Source: Halostagnicola larsenii XH-48
GTDB taxonomy: Archaea; Halobacteriota; Halobacteria; Halobacteriales; Natrialbaceae
Length of the DNA stretch: 64,000 nucleotides
NCBI RefSeq assembly: GCF_000517625.1
Contig: NZ_CP007055.1
Location: 496,001-560,000 of the forward strand
Reading direction: 5' to 3'
Positions within the stretch are counted from its first letter, which is position 1. Each line of letters opens with the position of its first letter. Both the position numbers and the translations under genes were made by a program. This document shows positions 8,834-16,336 of this stretch, piece after piece. The notes beneath the pieces were generated by a model that saw only the letters and a program-made list of their open reading frames with translations, did no database searches and was not told the DNA's origin.

Positions 8834-9083
8834 GTAGTGGTTCTCACACTAAGGGATTAAGAGCGCTTCCCTTTACTGACCGGATTTGGGTGGATTCGGT
8901 ACGCAGACGCGTGGCCGACTGCTTGAGTGTGAGGTGAGCACAGTCGACAAGGTCTCGAGACGACGGTCACCCAAAACTACCCCTCGAACGCTGTCACTGA
9001 CCCCGATACACCGGGTTTCGACCACAGCGAGTCGCGACATGGAATCACCACCGGTTAAGACACGGCGGTCCCTTCCGGTGGAT

Positions 9084-9629
9084 ATGGCAATACTCGAGAC
9101 AGTCGCTATCGCGTTCTGGGTGATGTTGCCGGCCTACGTTCCGAACAACGCGGCCGTGCTGGCGGGCGGCGGACGGCCGATCGACGGCGGTCGGACGTGG
9201 GGCGACAAACGCGTTCTGGGGGACGGAAAATCCTGGCGCGGAACCGCCGCCGGCGTAATTGCAGGGCTCGCGCTGGCGGGAGTGCTCACCGCCGCCGCAT
9301 CGTCGGTTAGCACTGCGGTCGGGTTCGACCTGCCCGAGTTCACCCCGCTCGCTGCGCTCGGCCTCGCCGGCGGCGCGATGCTCGGCGACATCCTCGCCTC
9401 GTTCGCGAAACGCCGGACGGGACGCCAGCGCGGTGCGATGTTCCCCGGCGTCGATCAGCTCGATTTCGTCGTCGTCTCGCTCCCGCTGACGGCGCTGCTC
9501 GCGACGGAGTGGTTTTTCGACTGGTTCACGTGGGGCATCGTTCTCGTGATCGTCGTGCTCACTCCGGTACTCCACGTGACGACCAACATGATCGCGTACA
9601 AACTCGGCCTGAAAAACGAACCCTGGTAG
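9084..9629 (+). CDS. carS: CDP-archaeol synthase
   Basis: CarS (DUF46) transfers CMP from CTP to 2,3-di-O-geranylgeranylglycerol phosphate, giving CDP-archaeol, the activated precursor for archaeal polar lipids, in the cell membrane. The 181-residue protein has about five hydrophobic segments. It also has the conserved cytosolic loops PAYVPNNAAVLAGGGRPIDGG, the RVLGDGKSWRG stretch, the GDILASFAKRRTGRQRGAM stretch and PGVDQLDFVV, which resemble CdsA cytidylyltransferases. The frame is open to 8886, but the ATG at 9084 starts the conserved sequence and is chosen for that reason. It has no operon partners, as it is followed by a convergent gene. Confidence 0.93.
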   Translation: MAILETVAIAFWVMLPAYVPNNAAVLAGGGRPIDGGRTWGDKRVLGDGKSWRGTAAGVIAGLALAGVLTAAASSVSTAVGFDLPEFTPLAALGLAGGAMLGDILASFAKRRTGRQRGAMFPGVDQLDFVVVSLPLTALLATEWFFDWFTWGIVLVIVVLTPVLHVTTNMIAYKLGLKNEPW

Positions 9630-9664
9630 GACCGGCCGGTCGGCTGGCTTCGATTCTGCTTTTT
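9630..9664 (+). terminator. Possible carS terminator
   Basis: A perfect 12-bp palindrome GACCGGCCGGTC begins at the carS stop (9630-9641), and a run of five T residues follows at 9660-9664. The spacing is long for an intrinsic terminator, but T-rich ends are normal for archaeal termination. Confidence 0.3.
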
Positions 9665-9695
9665 GCGGGCCGAAATTCTCGAGTTGGCGCCCGGT

Positions 9696-10325
9696 TCACT
9701 CGAGCGTCGCCGGAATCTCGCTCACCGCCTCGGGCAGGTCTTCGGGTTCGGACCACCGAATAACGTGATCGCCGGCGACCTCCTCGAGCGCGGCGAGGTG
9801 GGAGGCGGCCATCCCGTTGTCGTACTTCTCGCGGCGTTTCGATTCCGAGTCGTAGACGCGCTTGAGCAACCAGAGCACGTCCCTGACGTGAGATTGCTGT
9901 CGGTAGAGAAAGCCGAGTTCCCAGACGTGGCCGCCGTCGTAATCCTCGAGCACGCCGACGACGTGAGTCGCCATTCCGGCGAGGATATCGAACGCGGGGG
10001 CCCACAGTTCCAGTTCCTCGCCGGTGAAACCGAAGTCCTCGAGCCGAAAAGCGGTCGCCGACCGGCGCTCCTCGAGGAGCGAACAGACTCGCTGTCGTCG
10101 TTCGCCCGGTCCGTCCTCGCCGCCGCGGCCGATGACCAGATACCGCCCGTCGGCGCGTCTGAGGGCGGCGAACTGCGCTCCGTGGAGACGGTTTTTCAGC
10201 CGCTCGTGCTGGGCCGGGGTGAGCGAAAGCGTCGTTCCGTCCGCCTCGAGGACCGAATCGGCGTCGACGCCCTCGAGATAGCCGTCTTCGGGGGCAGTTG
10301 GCGGGGACTCGTCAGGATTCGACAT
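9696..10325 (-). CDS. Conserved-type haloarchaeal protein of unknown function
   Basis: A 209-residue acidic soluble protein I do not recognise. It has no signal peptide or membrane segment. Residues 35-95 look like a small alpha/beta unit (SLTPAQHERLKNRL, RYLVIGRGG). Residues 108-142 carry AFDILAGMATHVVGVLEDYDGG and VWELGFLYRQQ, a pattern of hydrophobic strand, acidic turn and Glu-containing helix. That faintly recalls nucleoside deoxyribosyltransferase or TIR-like Rossmann folds, but I would not name it on this. The C-terminal half is helical and charged. It is convergent with carS and stands alone. Confidence 0.7.
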   Translation of the reverse strand: MSNPDESPPTAPEDGYLEGVDADSVLEADGTTLSLTPAQHERLKNRLHGAQFAALRRADGRYLVIGRGGEDGPGERRQRVCSLLEERRSATAFRLEDFGFTGEELELWAPAFDILAGMATHVVGVLEDYDGGHVWELGFLYRQQSHVRDVLWLLKRVYDSESKRREKYDNGMAASHLAALEEVAGDHVIRWSEPEDLPEAVSEIPATLE

Positions 10326-10389
10326 ACGCCGACAACGACCGACGAAGTAATCAATGTTCCTGTCAGTTAGATCATCGCCTACGGACTAC

Positions 10390-10466
10390 TCGAGAATCAT
10401 TTGAGGGTCACTTGAGAAACACTTGAGAATCACTTAAGAATTAATTGAGAATTACTCGAGTAACCA
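10390..10466 (+). repeat. Seven tandem 11-bp repeats, probable operator array
   Basis: Seven consecutive 11-bp units run from 10390 to 10466 with consensus TTGAGAATCAC (variants include TCGAGAATCAT, TTGAGGGTCAC, TTGAGAAACAC, TTAAGAATTAA and TTGAGAATTAC). The last unit ends 24 bp before the ATG at 10491. Eleven bp is about one helical turn, so every unit presents the same face. The array occupies the promoter region of a winged-helix regulator gene. Confidence 0.8.
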
Positions 10467-10490
10467 GTCAAATTTAGCAACCAAGTGTTT

Positions 10491-10961
10491 ATGCCGGACG
10501 AGACTGTAGTAGCCGATATGCACCCGCAAACGTCCCAACCAAACGGCGGTGGTGGCGGCGAGAACGTGGGGCCGGCGATGGAGTTCAACACGTGGAAGGC
10601 GCTCCAGAAGGCCACGGACAAAACCCGCGCAAATCTTATCGCCGACGTCATCGGGCACCCGAAGGGCGCGCCGAGCGTCGACGAACTCGATTACATGAAC
10701 CCGAGCCTCGAGAAAGACGCCATCAGAAACCACCTCAAGACCCTCCAGAGCGTGAGCGTACTCGAGGAACTCGAGATCCCGCCGGGCGAACGAACGCGCG
10801 GGTTTCCCTACAAGTTCTACCGGCTGACTGACGACGCTCGCGAGCTGTTCGACCGGAACGACCTGTTCCCGCGCGGACCATGGCGACGGCAGTACGAACG
10901 CGTCCAGAAGACCGGCGAAATCGAAGAGCTCGAGGCGATGCCGCGGCCGAGTTCGGGGTGA
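10491..10961 (+). CDS. Winged-helix DNA-binding protein behind an 11-bp repeat array
   Basis: A 156-residue protein with a Gly-rich N-terminal stretch (residues about 8-25). A winged-helix core follows at about residues 36-115: TRANLIADVIGHPKGAPSVDEL, then the recognition-helix-like SLEKDAIRNHLKTLQSVSVLEELE, then a wing GFPYKFYRLTDDARELF. It resembles ArsR/PadR-like haloarchaeal regulators; the exact family is uncertain. Starts at GTG 10485, ATG 10491 or ATG 10518 are possible. The tandem repeats directly upstream suggest that it binds and regulates its own promoter. Base composition upstream is distinctly AT-rich, unlike the neighbouring housekeeping genes. Confidence 0.78.
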   Translation: MPDETVVADMHPQTSQPNGGGGGENVGPAMEFNTWKALQKATDKTRANLIADVIGHPKGAPSVDELDYMNPSLEKDAIRNHLKTLQSVSVLEELEIPPGERTRGFPYKFYRLTDDARELFDRNDLFPRGPWRRQYERVQKTGEIEELEAMPRPSSG

Positions 10962-11030
10962 TAGGACGAGTAGACGGTTCGCTCGAGGATAGGCTAACAT
11001 CGGATTCTGCGGGAGTTTAAACTCTGCAAC

Positions 11031-11100
11031 CGACTCGAGAGTACAGAGAGCGTCATAGAACGGTTCAAATATCTTCTTCGCGACTCCCCGACAACGATAA
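11031..11100 (-). repeat. Left arm of a divergent repeat pair around a small gene
   Basis: Read on the minus strand this segment can be translated as SRRRYLNRSMTLSVLSS. The plus-strand segment at 11401-11460 reads KKRYENRSMTPSVYST. Eleven bases (CGTTCTATGAC) are identical and several codon differences are third-position changes. The two arms point away from each other and enclose the 56-codon gene at 11165. Confidence 0.5.
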
Positions 11101-11164
11101 GTACAGGGAACTCACATGCCATTAGGCCTCTTGATTTATCTCGTCGGAAGTCCAAAGACAGCAC

Positions 11165-11335
11165 ATGTCTGCCGAAGAGGACGGTCAAATAGATTTGAAT
11201 AAGATGGCTCTGGGGATTGCGTTCGGACCGCTGCTAGGGGCCGCTCTTGGACTCGCACTGGGTGATATCACGCTAGGTATTCCATTTGGTATGGTTCTCG
11301 GTATCTTTCTCGGTGTGGTGTGGGGCCTAACGTAG
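11165..11335 (+). CDS. Small glycine-rich two-helix membrane protein, 56 aa
   Basis: A 56-codon gene, short but clear. A hydrophilic start (MSAEEDGQIDLNK) is followed by two hydrophobic stretches: ALGIAFGPLLGAALGLALG (residues 15-33) and LGIPFGMVLGIFLGVVWGL (residues 37-55). They are separated by one polar turn (DIT). Small residues recur every three or four positions (glycine-zipper pattern), suggesting tight helix packing or oligomerisation. The codon use is less GC-biased than neighbouring genes. It sits between two divergent repeat arms (11031-11100 and 11401-11460), so it may be the cargo of a small mobile or repeated unit. Function unknown. Confidence 0.6.
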   Translation: MSAEEDGQIDLNKMALGIAFGPLLGAALGLALGDITLGIPFGMVLGIFLGVVWGLT

Positions 11336-11400
11336 TTGAACTACCACGCGTGAACAGTCGTTGTACTCGCATGTGTAGTGAACAAATAGTTCAGAGGAAT

Positions 11401-11460
11401 GGGGCGAAAGAAACGCTATGAGAATCGTTCTATGACACCCTCAGTATATTCAACAGTCCT
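11401..11460 (+). repeat. Right arm of the divergent repeat pair
   Basis: Plus-strand partner of 11031-11100, sharing the frame RYxNRSMTxSVxS with mostly synonymous differences (aac/aat, acg/aca, tct/tca, tcg/tca in aligned codons). This looks like descent from one coding or repeat unit and not chance. Confidence 0.5.
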
Positions 11461-11525
11461 GAAAGCACCGCCGACCGCGCCGGCCCCTTTCGATCCCACC
11501 CACCGCAGCCTCGTCCTCCCCAACC

Positions 11526-11583
11526 GCGGCGGTTCACTGAACCGCCGCCCTCGCACGGCTTCGGTGGGCCGCGAGCGGCCCAC
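11526..11583. repeat. Two strong adjacent palindromes in a GC-rich island
   Basis: 11526-11548 is a perfect inverted repeat with 11-bp arms around one base (arm GCGGCGGTTCA). 11564-11583 is a second with 9-bp arms around GA (GTGGGCCGC / GCGGCCCAC). Two such stems 15 bp apart are typical of dispersed intergenic palindromic elements or a structured RNA. They lie downstream of the esterase stop on the opposite strand, so a terminator role is also possible. Confidence 0.6.
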
Positions 11584-11681
11584 CAGCGCGCGCCACTGCG
11601 GGGTGGGAATCGTCTTTGCTATCGACGATCCCGAATCGGCTGGTGAGTGTGTGTCGTTTCTCGATCCGTTACCTCGAGCGC

Positions 11682-12698
11682 TCACTCGAGTCGCGCCCGC
11701 AGATCAGCGATCGCGTCGTCGTAGGCTTCGTGGGCGCGTTCGAAGTTCGTCGGCTCCTGTATCATTCCGAAGAAGCCGTGGATCATGTCGTCGTAGTTGT
11801 GGTAGGTGACGGGAACGCCGTCGGCCTCGAGCCGATCGGCGTAGGCGGCCCCGTCGTCCCGGAGCGGGTCGAAGCCGGCGGTGAGGATCGTCGCGGGCGG
11901 CAGTCCGGAGAGGTCGGCGGCGAGTCGGGGTGCGGCGTAGACGTTCCCCTGCTGGATGTCGTCCGCGAAGTAGTGGCCTCGAAACCACGCCATCTCGTCG
12001 GCGGTCAGGAAGTAGCCCTCGGCGTTCTCCTCGTAGGACTCTGTTTCGGTCGCGTCGCCCGTCGCGGGGTAGATCAGCAGTTGCGCCGCAATGTCGGGAC
12101 CACCGCGGTCTCGAGCGAGCAGTGCGGTTCCGGCGGCGAGATTACCCCCCGCGCTGTCGCCCGCGAGGATGATCCGGTCGCTGTCGGCCGCGATGCCGTC
12201 TCCCGCCTCGGCGGCGTCGCGGTCGCCGGTGGCGTCTTCGGCCCACTCGAGGGCGGCGTAACAGTCCCGAAGCCCGGCGGGGAACGGGTGTTCCGGCGCG
12301 AGTCGATAGTCGACGCTGACGACGGGATAGCCCGACTCCGCGGCGAGCTTTCGACAGCTTCCGTCGTGGGTGTCGATGCTGCCGACGACCCAGCCGCCGC
12401 CGTGGAAGTACAGAAGCAGCGGTCGATCGGATTGGGGGTCCTCGCTCGGCTCGTAGATCCGGATCGGAATCGCCCCGTCGGGGCCGTCGATACTGCGGTC
12501 CTCGACTGAGGGAAGTTCGATAGCCGGATCGCCGTGCTCGAGCATCGTTGCGAGTTGCTCTCGAGCCATCTCGGGTGTGACCTCGCTAAAGTCAGGTGTA
12601 TCGAGCGATTCGTATATCTCGAGAAACGCCTGTACGTCGGGATGGGGTTCGTTAGCACGAGAAGGCGGTCGGTCGCCGTCGGTGCGAGATGGTGTCAT
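11682..12698 (-). CDS. Alpha/beta-hydrolase esterase, hormone-sensitive-lipase family
   Basis: A 338-residue carboxylesterase of the HSL (family IV) type. HGGGW at residues 99-103 forms the oxyanion hole. GDSAGG carries nucleophile Ser182. Asp277 in DPLRD and His307 in MIHGF complete the triad. A cap region of about 75 residues precedes the oxyanion motif. No secretion signal is visible, so it is probably cytoplasmic and acts on short-chain esters; the natural substrate is unknown. The frame continues 46 codons upstream, but the ATG at 12698 gives the standard family length. The upstream pyrE is divergent and about 130 bp away. Confidence 0.9.
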   Translation of the reverse strand: MTPSRTDGDRPPSRANEPHPDVQAFLEIYESLDTPDFSEVTPEMAREQLATMLEHGDPAIELPSVEDRSIDGPDGAIPIRIYEPSEDPQSDRPLLLYFHGGGWVVGSIDTHDGSCRKLAAESGYPVVSVDYRLAPEHPFPAGLRDCYAALEWAEDATGDRDAAEAGDGIAADSDRIILAGDSAGGNLAAGTALLARDRGGPDIAAQLLIYPATGDATETESYEENAEGYFLTADEMAWFRGHYFADDIQQGNVYAAPRLAADLSGLPPATILTAGFDPLRDDGAAYADRLEADGVPVTYHNYDDMIHGFFGMIQEPTNFERAHEAYDDAIADLRARLE

Positions 12699-12828
12699 CG
12701 TGCTGTATACTTCGAACCGAAACAAAAAGCTACGGTCGACGGAAATCCGTCCGCGCGAGTCGACATCGAGCCGATGCGCCCGGCCGCGTTTCACACCGCT
12801 TATTTCGTCTCGGGTCACTGCTACGAGC

Positions 12829-13353
12829 ATGACCAATCAGGACCTCATCGATTCGCTCCGCGCGGCCGATGCCGTTCGGTTCGGCGAGTTCGAACTCTCC
12901 CACGGCGGGACCAGCGAGTACTACGTCGACAAGTACCTCTTCGAGACCGACCCCGACTGTCTCGAGGCCATCGCCGAGGCGTTCGCCGACCGGCTCGCGG
13001 CCGACGACAAACTCGGCGGCGTCGCGCTCGGCGGCGTTCCGCTGGCCGCCGCGACCAGCGTCGCTGCGAGCGTTCCATACGTCATCGCGCGCAAACAGCG
13101 CAAGGATTACGGCACCGCGAATCTAGTCGAGGGCCGACTCGAGGACGGCGAGGAGGTCGTCGTCGTCGAGGACATCGTCACGACGGGAACGAGCCTCGTC
13201 GACGCCGTCGAGGCGCTCCGGGATGCGGGCGCGACGGTCGAGCGAGCGCTCGTCGTCGTCGACCGAGAGGAAGGCGGACGGGAGACCGTCGAGGACGCGG
13301 GCGTCGAGATGGAGTCGCTCGTGACCGCGAGCGAGTTGCTGGCCTCCCAGTGA
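12829..13353 (+). CDS. pyrE: Orotate phosphoribosyltransferase
   Basis: PyrE (174 residues) joins orotate and PRPP to give orotidine 5'-phosphate in pyrimidine synthesis. The PRPP-binding signature [23 protein letters not shown] is at about residues 107-129, the flexible-loop lysines are in [16 protein letters not shown], and the N-terminal [25 protein letters not shown] matches OPRT substrate binding. The ATG at 12829 is chosen because the conserved sequence starts there; the upstream frame (to 12577) overlaps the divergent esterase gene. It is monofunctional and not fused to PyrF. It is distinct from the PRTase-domain regulator GfcR at 17.2 kb. Confidence 0.94.
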   Translation: MTNQDLIDSLRAADAVRFGEFELSHGGTSEYYVDKYLFETDPDCLEAIAEAFADRLAADDKLGGVALGGVPLAAATSVAASVPYVIARKQRKDYGTANLVEGRLEDGEEVVVVEDIVTTGTSLVDAVEALRDAGATVERALVVVDREEGGRETVEDAGVEMESLVTASELLASQ

Positions 13354-13411
13354 TCGCCCGGGAGAGAACCCGCATCCTGCGATGCGATCGGTCGGCGCTG
13401 TACCATCACAA

Positions 13412-13489
13412 CGCTTTTAACCTACTCGAGACTACGCGTAATCACGATGGTAGGTGTCCGTTTTACAGGGCCGTCCGCCCGCTTTTAAC
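13412..13489 (+). promoter_or_regulatory. Repeated promoter-like decamers and a 13-codon frame before thrS
   Basis: The 10-mer CGCTTTTAAC occurs at 13412-13421 and again at 13480-13489, each resembling a haloarchaeal BRE/TATA element. The first is about 30 bp before an ATG (13447) opening a 13-codon frame, MVGVRFTGPSARF, whose stop (13486-13488) lies in the second decamer. A third TATA-like sequence (TAATTA, about 13580) precedes thrS directly. Whether the mini-frame is translated is unknown. Confidence 0.35.
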
Positions 13490-13603
13490 ACTCACCTCTC
13501 GTTCGTTGTGTCGAACTCTCTCGTCAGACGGACGACGCGTGCAGGACACCATTGGGCTTCTCGACGGAGTCCGAGTACCTAATTACGATACACAGCCACA
13601 GCC

Positions 13604-15559
13604 ATGTCAGAATCAGAGTCGGAACCAGAATCAGCGGGACAGATCACCGTCGTACTGCCGGACGGGTCGGAACTCGAGGTCGACGCCGGCGCGACGGTCG
13701 AAGACTGCGCCTACGAGATCGGCCCCGGACTCGGCCGGGATACGGTCGCCGGGAAACTCGACGGCGACCTCGTCGCCAAGGAGGAACCCGCCTACGACGG
13801 CGCGACACTCGAGATAATCACCGAGGGATCGGACGAATCCCTCCGGGTCATGCGCCACTCGGCGGCCCACTGTCTCGCACAGGCGGTCGAACGGCTCTAC
13901 GACGAGCCGAAACTCGCCATCGGCCCGCCGACGGACGATGGCTTTTACTACGACTTCGACGACCTCGCTGTCGACGAATCGGACTTAGAGGAGATCGAGG
14001 CGGAGATGGAGGCGATCGTCGACGCGGACTACGAGATCGAACGTGAGGAGGTCTCGGTCGAGGAGGCAGAAGAACGGCTGGCCGACCAGCCCTACAAACT
14101 CGAACTCCTCTCGGAACTCGCCGAGGAGGGCGAACAGGTCACCTTCTACAGCCAGGGCGAGTGGGAGGACCTCTGTGCCGGCCCGCACGTCGAATCGACG
14201 GGCGAGATCGGCGCGGTGAAACTGCTCGAGATCGCCGGCGCGTACTGGCGCGGCGACGAGGAGAACCCGATGCAGACCCGTATCTACGGAACGGCCTTCG
14301 AGGACGAGTCCGATCTCGAGGCGTATTTACAGCGCCTCGAGGAGGCCGAGGAGCGCGACCACCGCAAGATCGGTAACGAGATGAACCTGTTCTCGATTCA
14401 GGACGTGACCGGCCCCGGCCTGCCGCTGTATCACCCGCCGGGCAAGACGGTCCTTCGAGAGCTCGAATCCTTCGTCGAGGACCTGAACGAAGATGCGGGC
14501 TACGACTACGTCGAGACGCCCCACGTCTTCAAGACGGACCTCTGGCACCGTTCGGGCCACTACGAGAACTACGAGGACGACATGTTCATCTTCGACGTCG
14601 GCGACGACGAGTTCGGCCTGAAGCCGATGAACTGTCCCGGTCACGCCGCGATCTTCCAGGATCAGTCCTGGAGCTACCGCGACATGCCGATTCGGTACGC
14701 GGAGAACGGGAAGGTGTATCGAAAGGAACAACGGGGCGAACTCTCGGGACTCTCGCGGGTCTGGGCCTTTACTATCGACGACGGCCACCTGTTCGTCAAA
14801 CCCGAAGGGATCGAACACGAGGTCGAGACGATCATCGACATGATCACGGACGTCCTCGAGACGTTCGACCTCGAGTACGAAATGGCGCTCGCGACCCGAC
14901 CCGAAAAGAGCGTCGGCAGCGACGAAATCTGGGAGAAAGCCGAATCACAGCTCCGGTCGGTACTCGAGCATCGAAACCTCGAGTACGACGTCGAAGAGGG
15001 CGACGGTGCGTTCTACGGACCGAAAATCGACTTCGCGTTCGAGGACGCCATCGGGCGTCACTGGGACGGGCCGACGGTCCAGCTCGACTTCAACATGCCC
15101 GAGCGGTTCGACCTCTCCTACGTCGGCGAGGACAACGAGGAACACCGCCCGGTCATGATCCACCGCGCGCTGTACGGCTCGTACGAACGGTTCTTCATGA
15201 TGCTCATCGAGCACTACGAGGGCAACTTCCCGCTCTGGCTCGCCCCCGAACAGGTTCGCGTGCTCCCGATTTCGGACTCGAATCTCGGCTACGCCCACCG
15301 CGTCGCAAACGAGTTCGATGACTTCCGCGTCGAAGTCGACGGCCGGGACTCGACGCTCGAGCGGAAGATCCGCGCGGCCCACGACGACCGGGTCCCCTAC
15401 CAGATCATCGTCGGCGACAACGAGGAAGACGACGGAAACATCTCGGTTCGCGACCGCTTCGAGGACCAGGAGTACGACGTCGAAACCGACGCGTTCAGGG
15501 CGCACCTCGAGGACGAACGCGACGAGAAACGGACCGAACCAGACTTCCTGCGGGACTGA
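13604..15559 (+). CDS. thrS: Threonyl-tRNA synthetase, bacterial-type architecture
   Basis: Class II synthetase (651 residues) charging tRNA-Thr. The order of domains is: acidic tail (1-12), TGS domain (about 13-75), N2 editing domain (about 80-240, with [15 protein letters not shown] and a downstream [12 protein letters not shown] metal-site motif), catalytic core (about 270-540, with [19 protein letters not shown] and [24 protein letters not shown]), and anticodon-binding domain (about 545-645). The N2 domain with HxxxH is of the bacterial/eukaryal kind. Many other archaea instead have an unrelated DTD-like editing domain, so this gene reflects the bacterial-type ThrRS known in haloarchaea. 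The start is clear; upstream lies a 250-bp leader with repeated promoter-like elements. Confidence 0.96.
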   Translation: MSESESEPESAGQITVVLPDGSELEVDAGATVEDCAYEIGPGLGRDTVAGKLDGDLVAKEEPAYDGATLEIITEGSDESLRVMRHSAAHCLAQAVERLYDEPKLAIGPPTDDGFYYDFDDLAVDESDLEEIEAEMEAIVDADYEIEREEVSVEEAEERLADQPYKLELLSELAEEGEQVTFYSQGEWEDLCAGPHVESTGEIGAVKLLEIAGAYWRGDEENPMQTRIYGTAFEDESDLEAYLQRLEEAEERDHRKIGNEMNLFSIQDVTGPGLPLYHPPGKTVLRELESFVEDLNEDAGYDYVETPHVFKTDLWHRSGHYENYEDDMFIFDVGDDEFGLKPMNCPGHAAIFQDQSWSYRDMPIRYAENGKVYRKEQRGELSGLSRVWAFTIDDGHLFVKPEGIEHEVETIIDMITDVLETFDLEYEMALATRPEKSVGSDEIWEKAESQLRSVLEHRNLEYDVEEGDGAFYGPKIDFAFEDAIGRHWDGPTVQLDFNMPERFDLSYVGEDNEEHRPVMIHRALYGSYERFFMMLIEHYEGNFPLWLAPEQVRVLPISDSNLGYAHRVANEFDDFRVEVDGRDSTLERKIRAAHDDRVPYQIIVGDNEEDDGNISVRDRFEDQEYDVETDAFRAHLEDERDEKRTEPDFLRD

Positions 15560-15565
15560 TCGCGG

Positions 15566-16192
15566 TTAGTCGGCGGTCGATACCTTTTCTTCTCGGTTTC
15601 CGGTGAGGGCACGAACTGTCCGGACGCCGACGAACCGTGGCACTCGGTCGGCGTAGTCCGCGTAGGAGTCACCGTACTGCTCGTACAGCCAGGGTTCCTC
15701 GGCGAAGGGAAGCGCGAGCCACCAGCCGAGGTAGACCGCACAGATGGGAGTTACCAGCGTCGAGTTCGCCAGCAGCGCGAACCCGACCGTCGCGGCGATG
15801 TAGCCCACGTACTGCGGATTTCTCGAGTACCGGTACCAGCCGCCGGTTCGCAACTCGCCTTCGAGTCCCTTCGTTTCCTCGACGCCGAGGTCCAAACCGG
15901 ACGCGATGGCGATGGCGTAGCCCCCGACGAACAGCGTCGCACCGGCGGCGAGCGACGGCGCTCGAGCCAACCCGAGGCTGTTCCAATCTAGGTACACGAC
16001 GACGAGGACGACCACGTTGAGCGCGTGCGAGAGCCCCCAGTGGGCGTAGTACCGCCAGTCCCGGTCACCGGGCGGCCAGTAGTCGGCGACGCCGAGCGCG
16101 CTGGCGAGGATGCCGGCGAGGTTGGCGACCGCGAGGCCGAGACCGACCGCGAACGCCATCGAGGCCGGTGTTTGTATCTCGAGTATCGTCAT
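15566..16192 (-). CDS. ICMT/PEMT-like membrane methyltransferase family protein
   Basis: A 208-residue integral membrane protein with about five hydrophobic segments (about 10-35, 50-72, 78-100, 125-145 and 150-168). It carries the motif RTGGWYRYSRNPQYVGYI followed by EEPWLYEQYGDSYADYADRVPRFV. This pair (RNPxY and a C-terminal E..L...YG..Y..Y...VPRF) is the SAM-binding signature of isoprenylcysteine carboxyl methyltransferase and phospholipid methyltransferase-like proteins. The substrate in haloarchaea is unknown. The gene is convergent with thrS (6 bp apart) and divergent from the HTH gene at 16337. Confidence 0.82.
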   Translation of the reverse strand: MTILEIQTPASMAFAVGLGLAVANLAGILASALGVADYWPPGDRDWRYYAHWGLSHALNVVVLVVVYLDWNSLGLARAPSLAAGATLFVGGYAIAIASGLDLGVEETKGLEGELRTGGWYRYSRNPQYVGYIAATVGFALLANSTLVTPICAVYLGWWLALPFAEEPWLYEQYGDSYADYADRVPRFVGVRTVRALTGNREEKVSTAD

Positions 16193-16297
16193 CGAATCCC
16201 CTCGGGTGGTCGTTCGATCGCTGTCGAGTGGAGCAGATTCATATCTTCCCGTCGCCGCGCGAGCGCCCTGAGAATTCTCGCGGTTCTACTAGTCAAC

Positions 16298-16304
16298 TTA
16301 TAAG
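16298..16304 (+). promoter_or_regulatory. TATA-like box for the HTH-10 gene
   Basis: TTATAAG (within CAACTTATAAGTGACC) lies about 33-39 bp before the ATG at 16337. It supports that ATG over the in-frame one at 16304, which would lie in the promoter itself. Confidence 0.5.
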
Positions 16305-16336
16305 TGACCCGTGAGCGCATCGTCGAACGACGGTCG

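Larger units (their letters stand above)
11336..11681. other. Gene-poor stretch: repeat arm plus GC-rich double palindrome
   Basis: No confident gene. The first 65 bp are AT-rich. Then comes the right arm of the divergent repeat pair (11401-11460), then a sharply GC-rich island (about 11465-11610). A plus-strand frame 11399-11809 runs through all of it into the 3' end of the esterase gene on the other strand. It may be a decayed or repeat-encoded frame and I do not call it a gene. Confidence 0.45.

Noticed and set aside
10390-10466. 11-bp repeats as a CRISPR or replication origin
   Set aside because: Units are too short and contiguous for CRISPR; no orc1/cdc6 gene or long ORB-type repeats are nearby.
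11399-11809. 136-codon plus-strand frame as a gene
   Set aside because: It crosses the palindromic GC island and runs into the 3' end of the convergent esterase gene. Composition is unusual and it may be repeat-derived, so it was kept only as part of the repeat findings.
12534-13817. Long plus-strand frame (427 codons) across pyrE and the thrS leader
   Set aside because: It overlaps pyrE out of frame, is Arg/Ser-rich and low in acidic residues, and has no recognisable motifs. Shadow frame.
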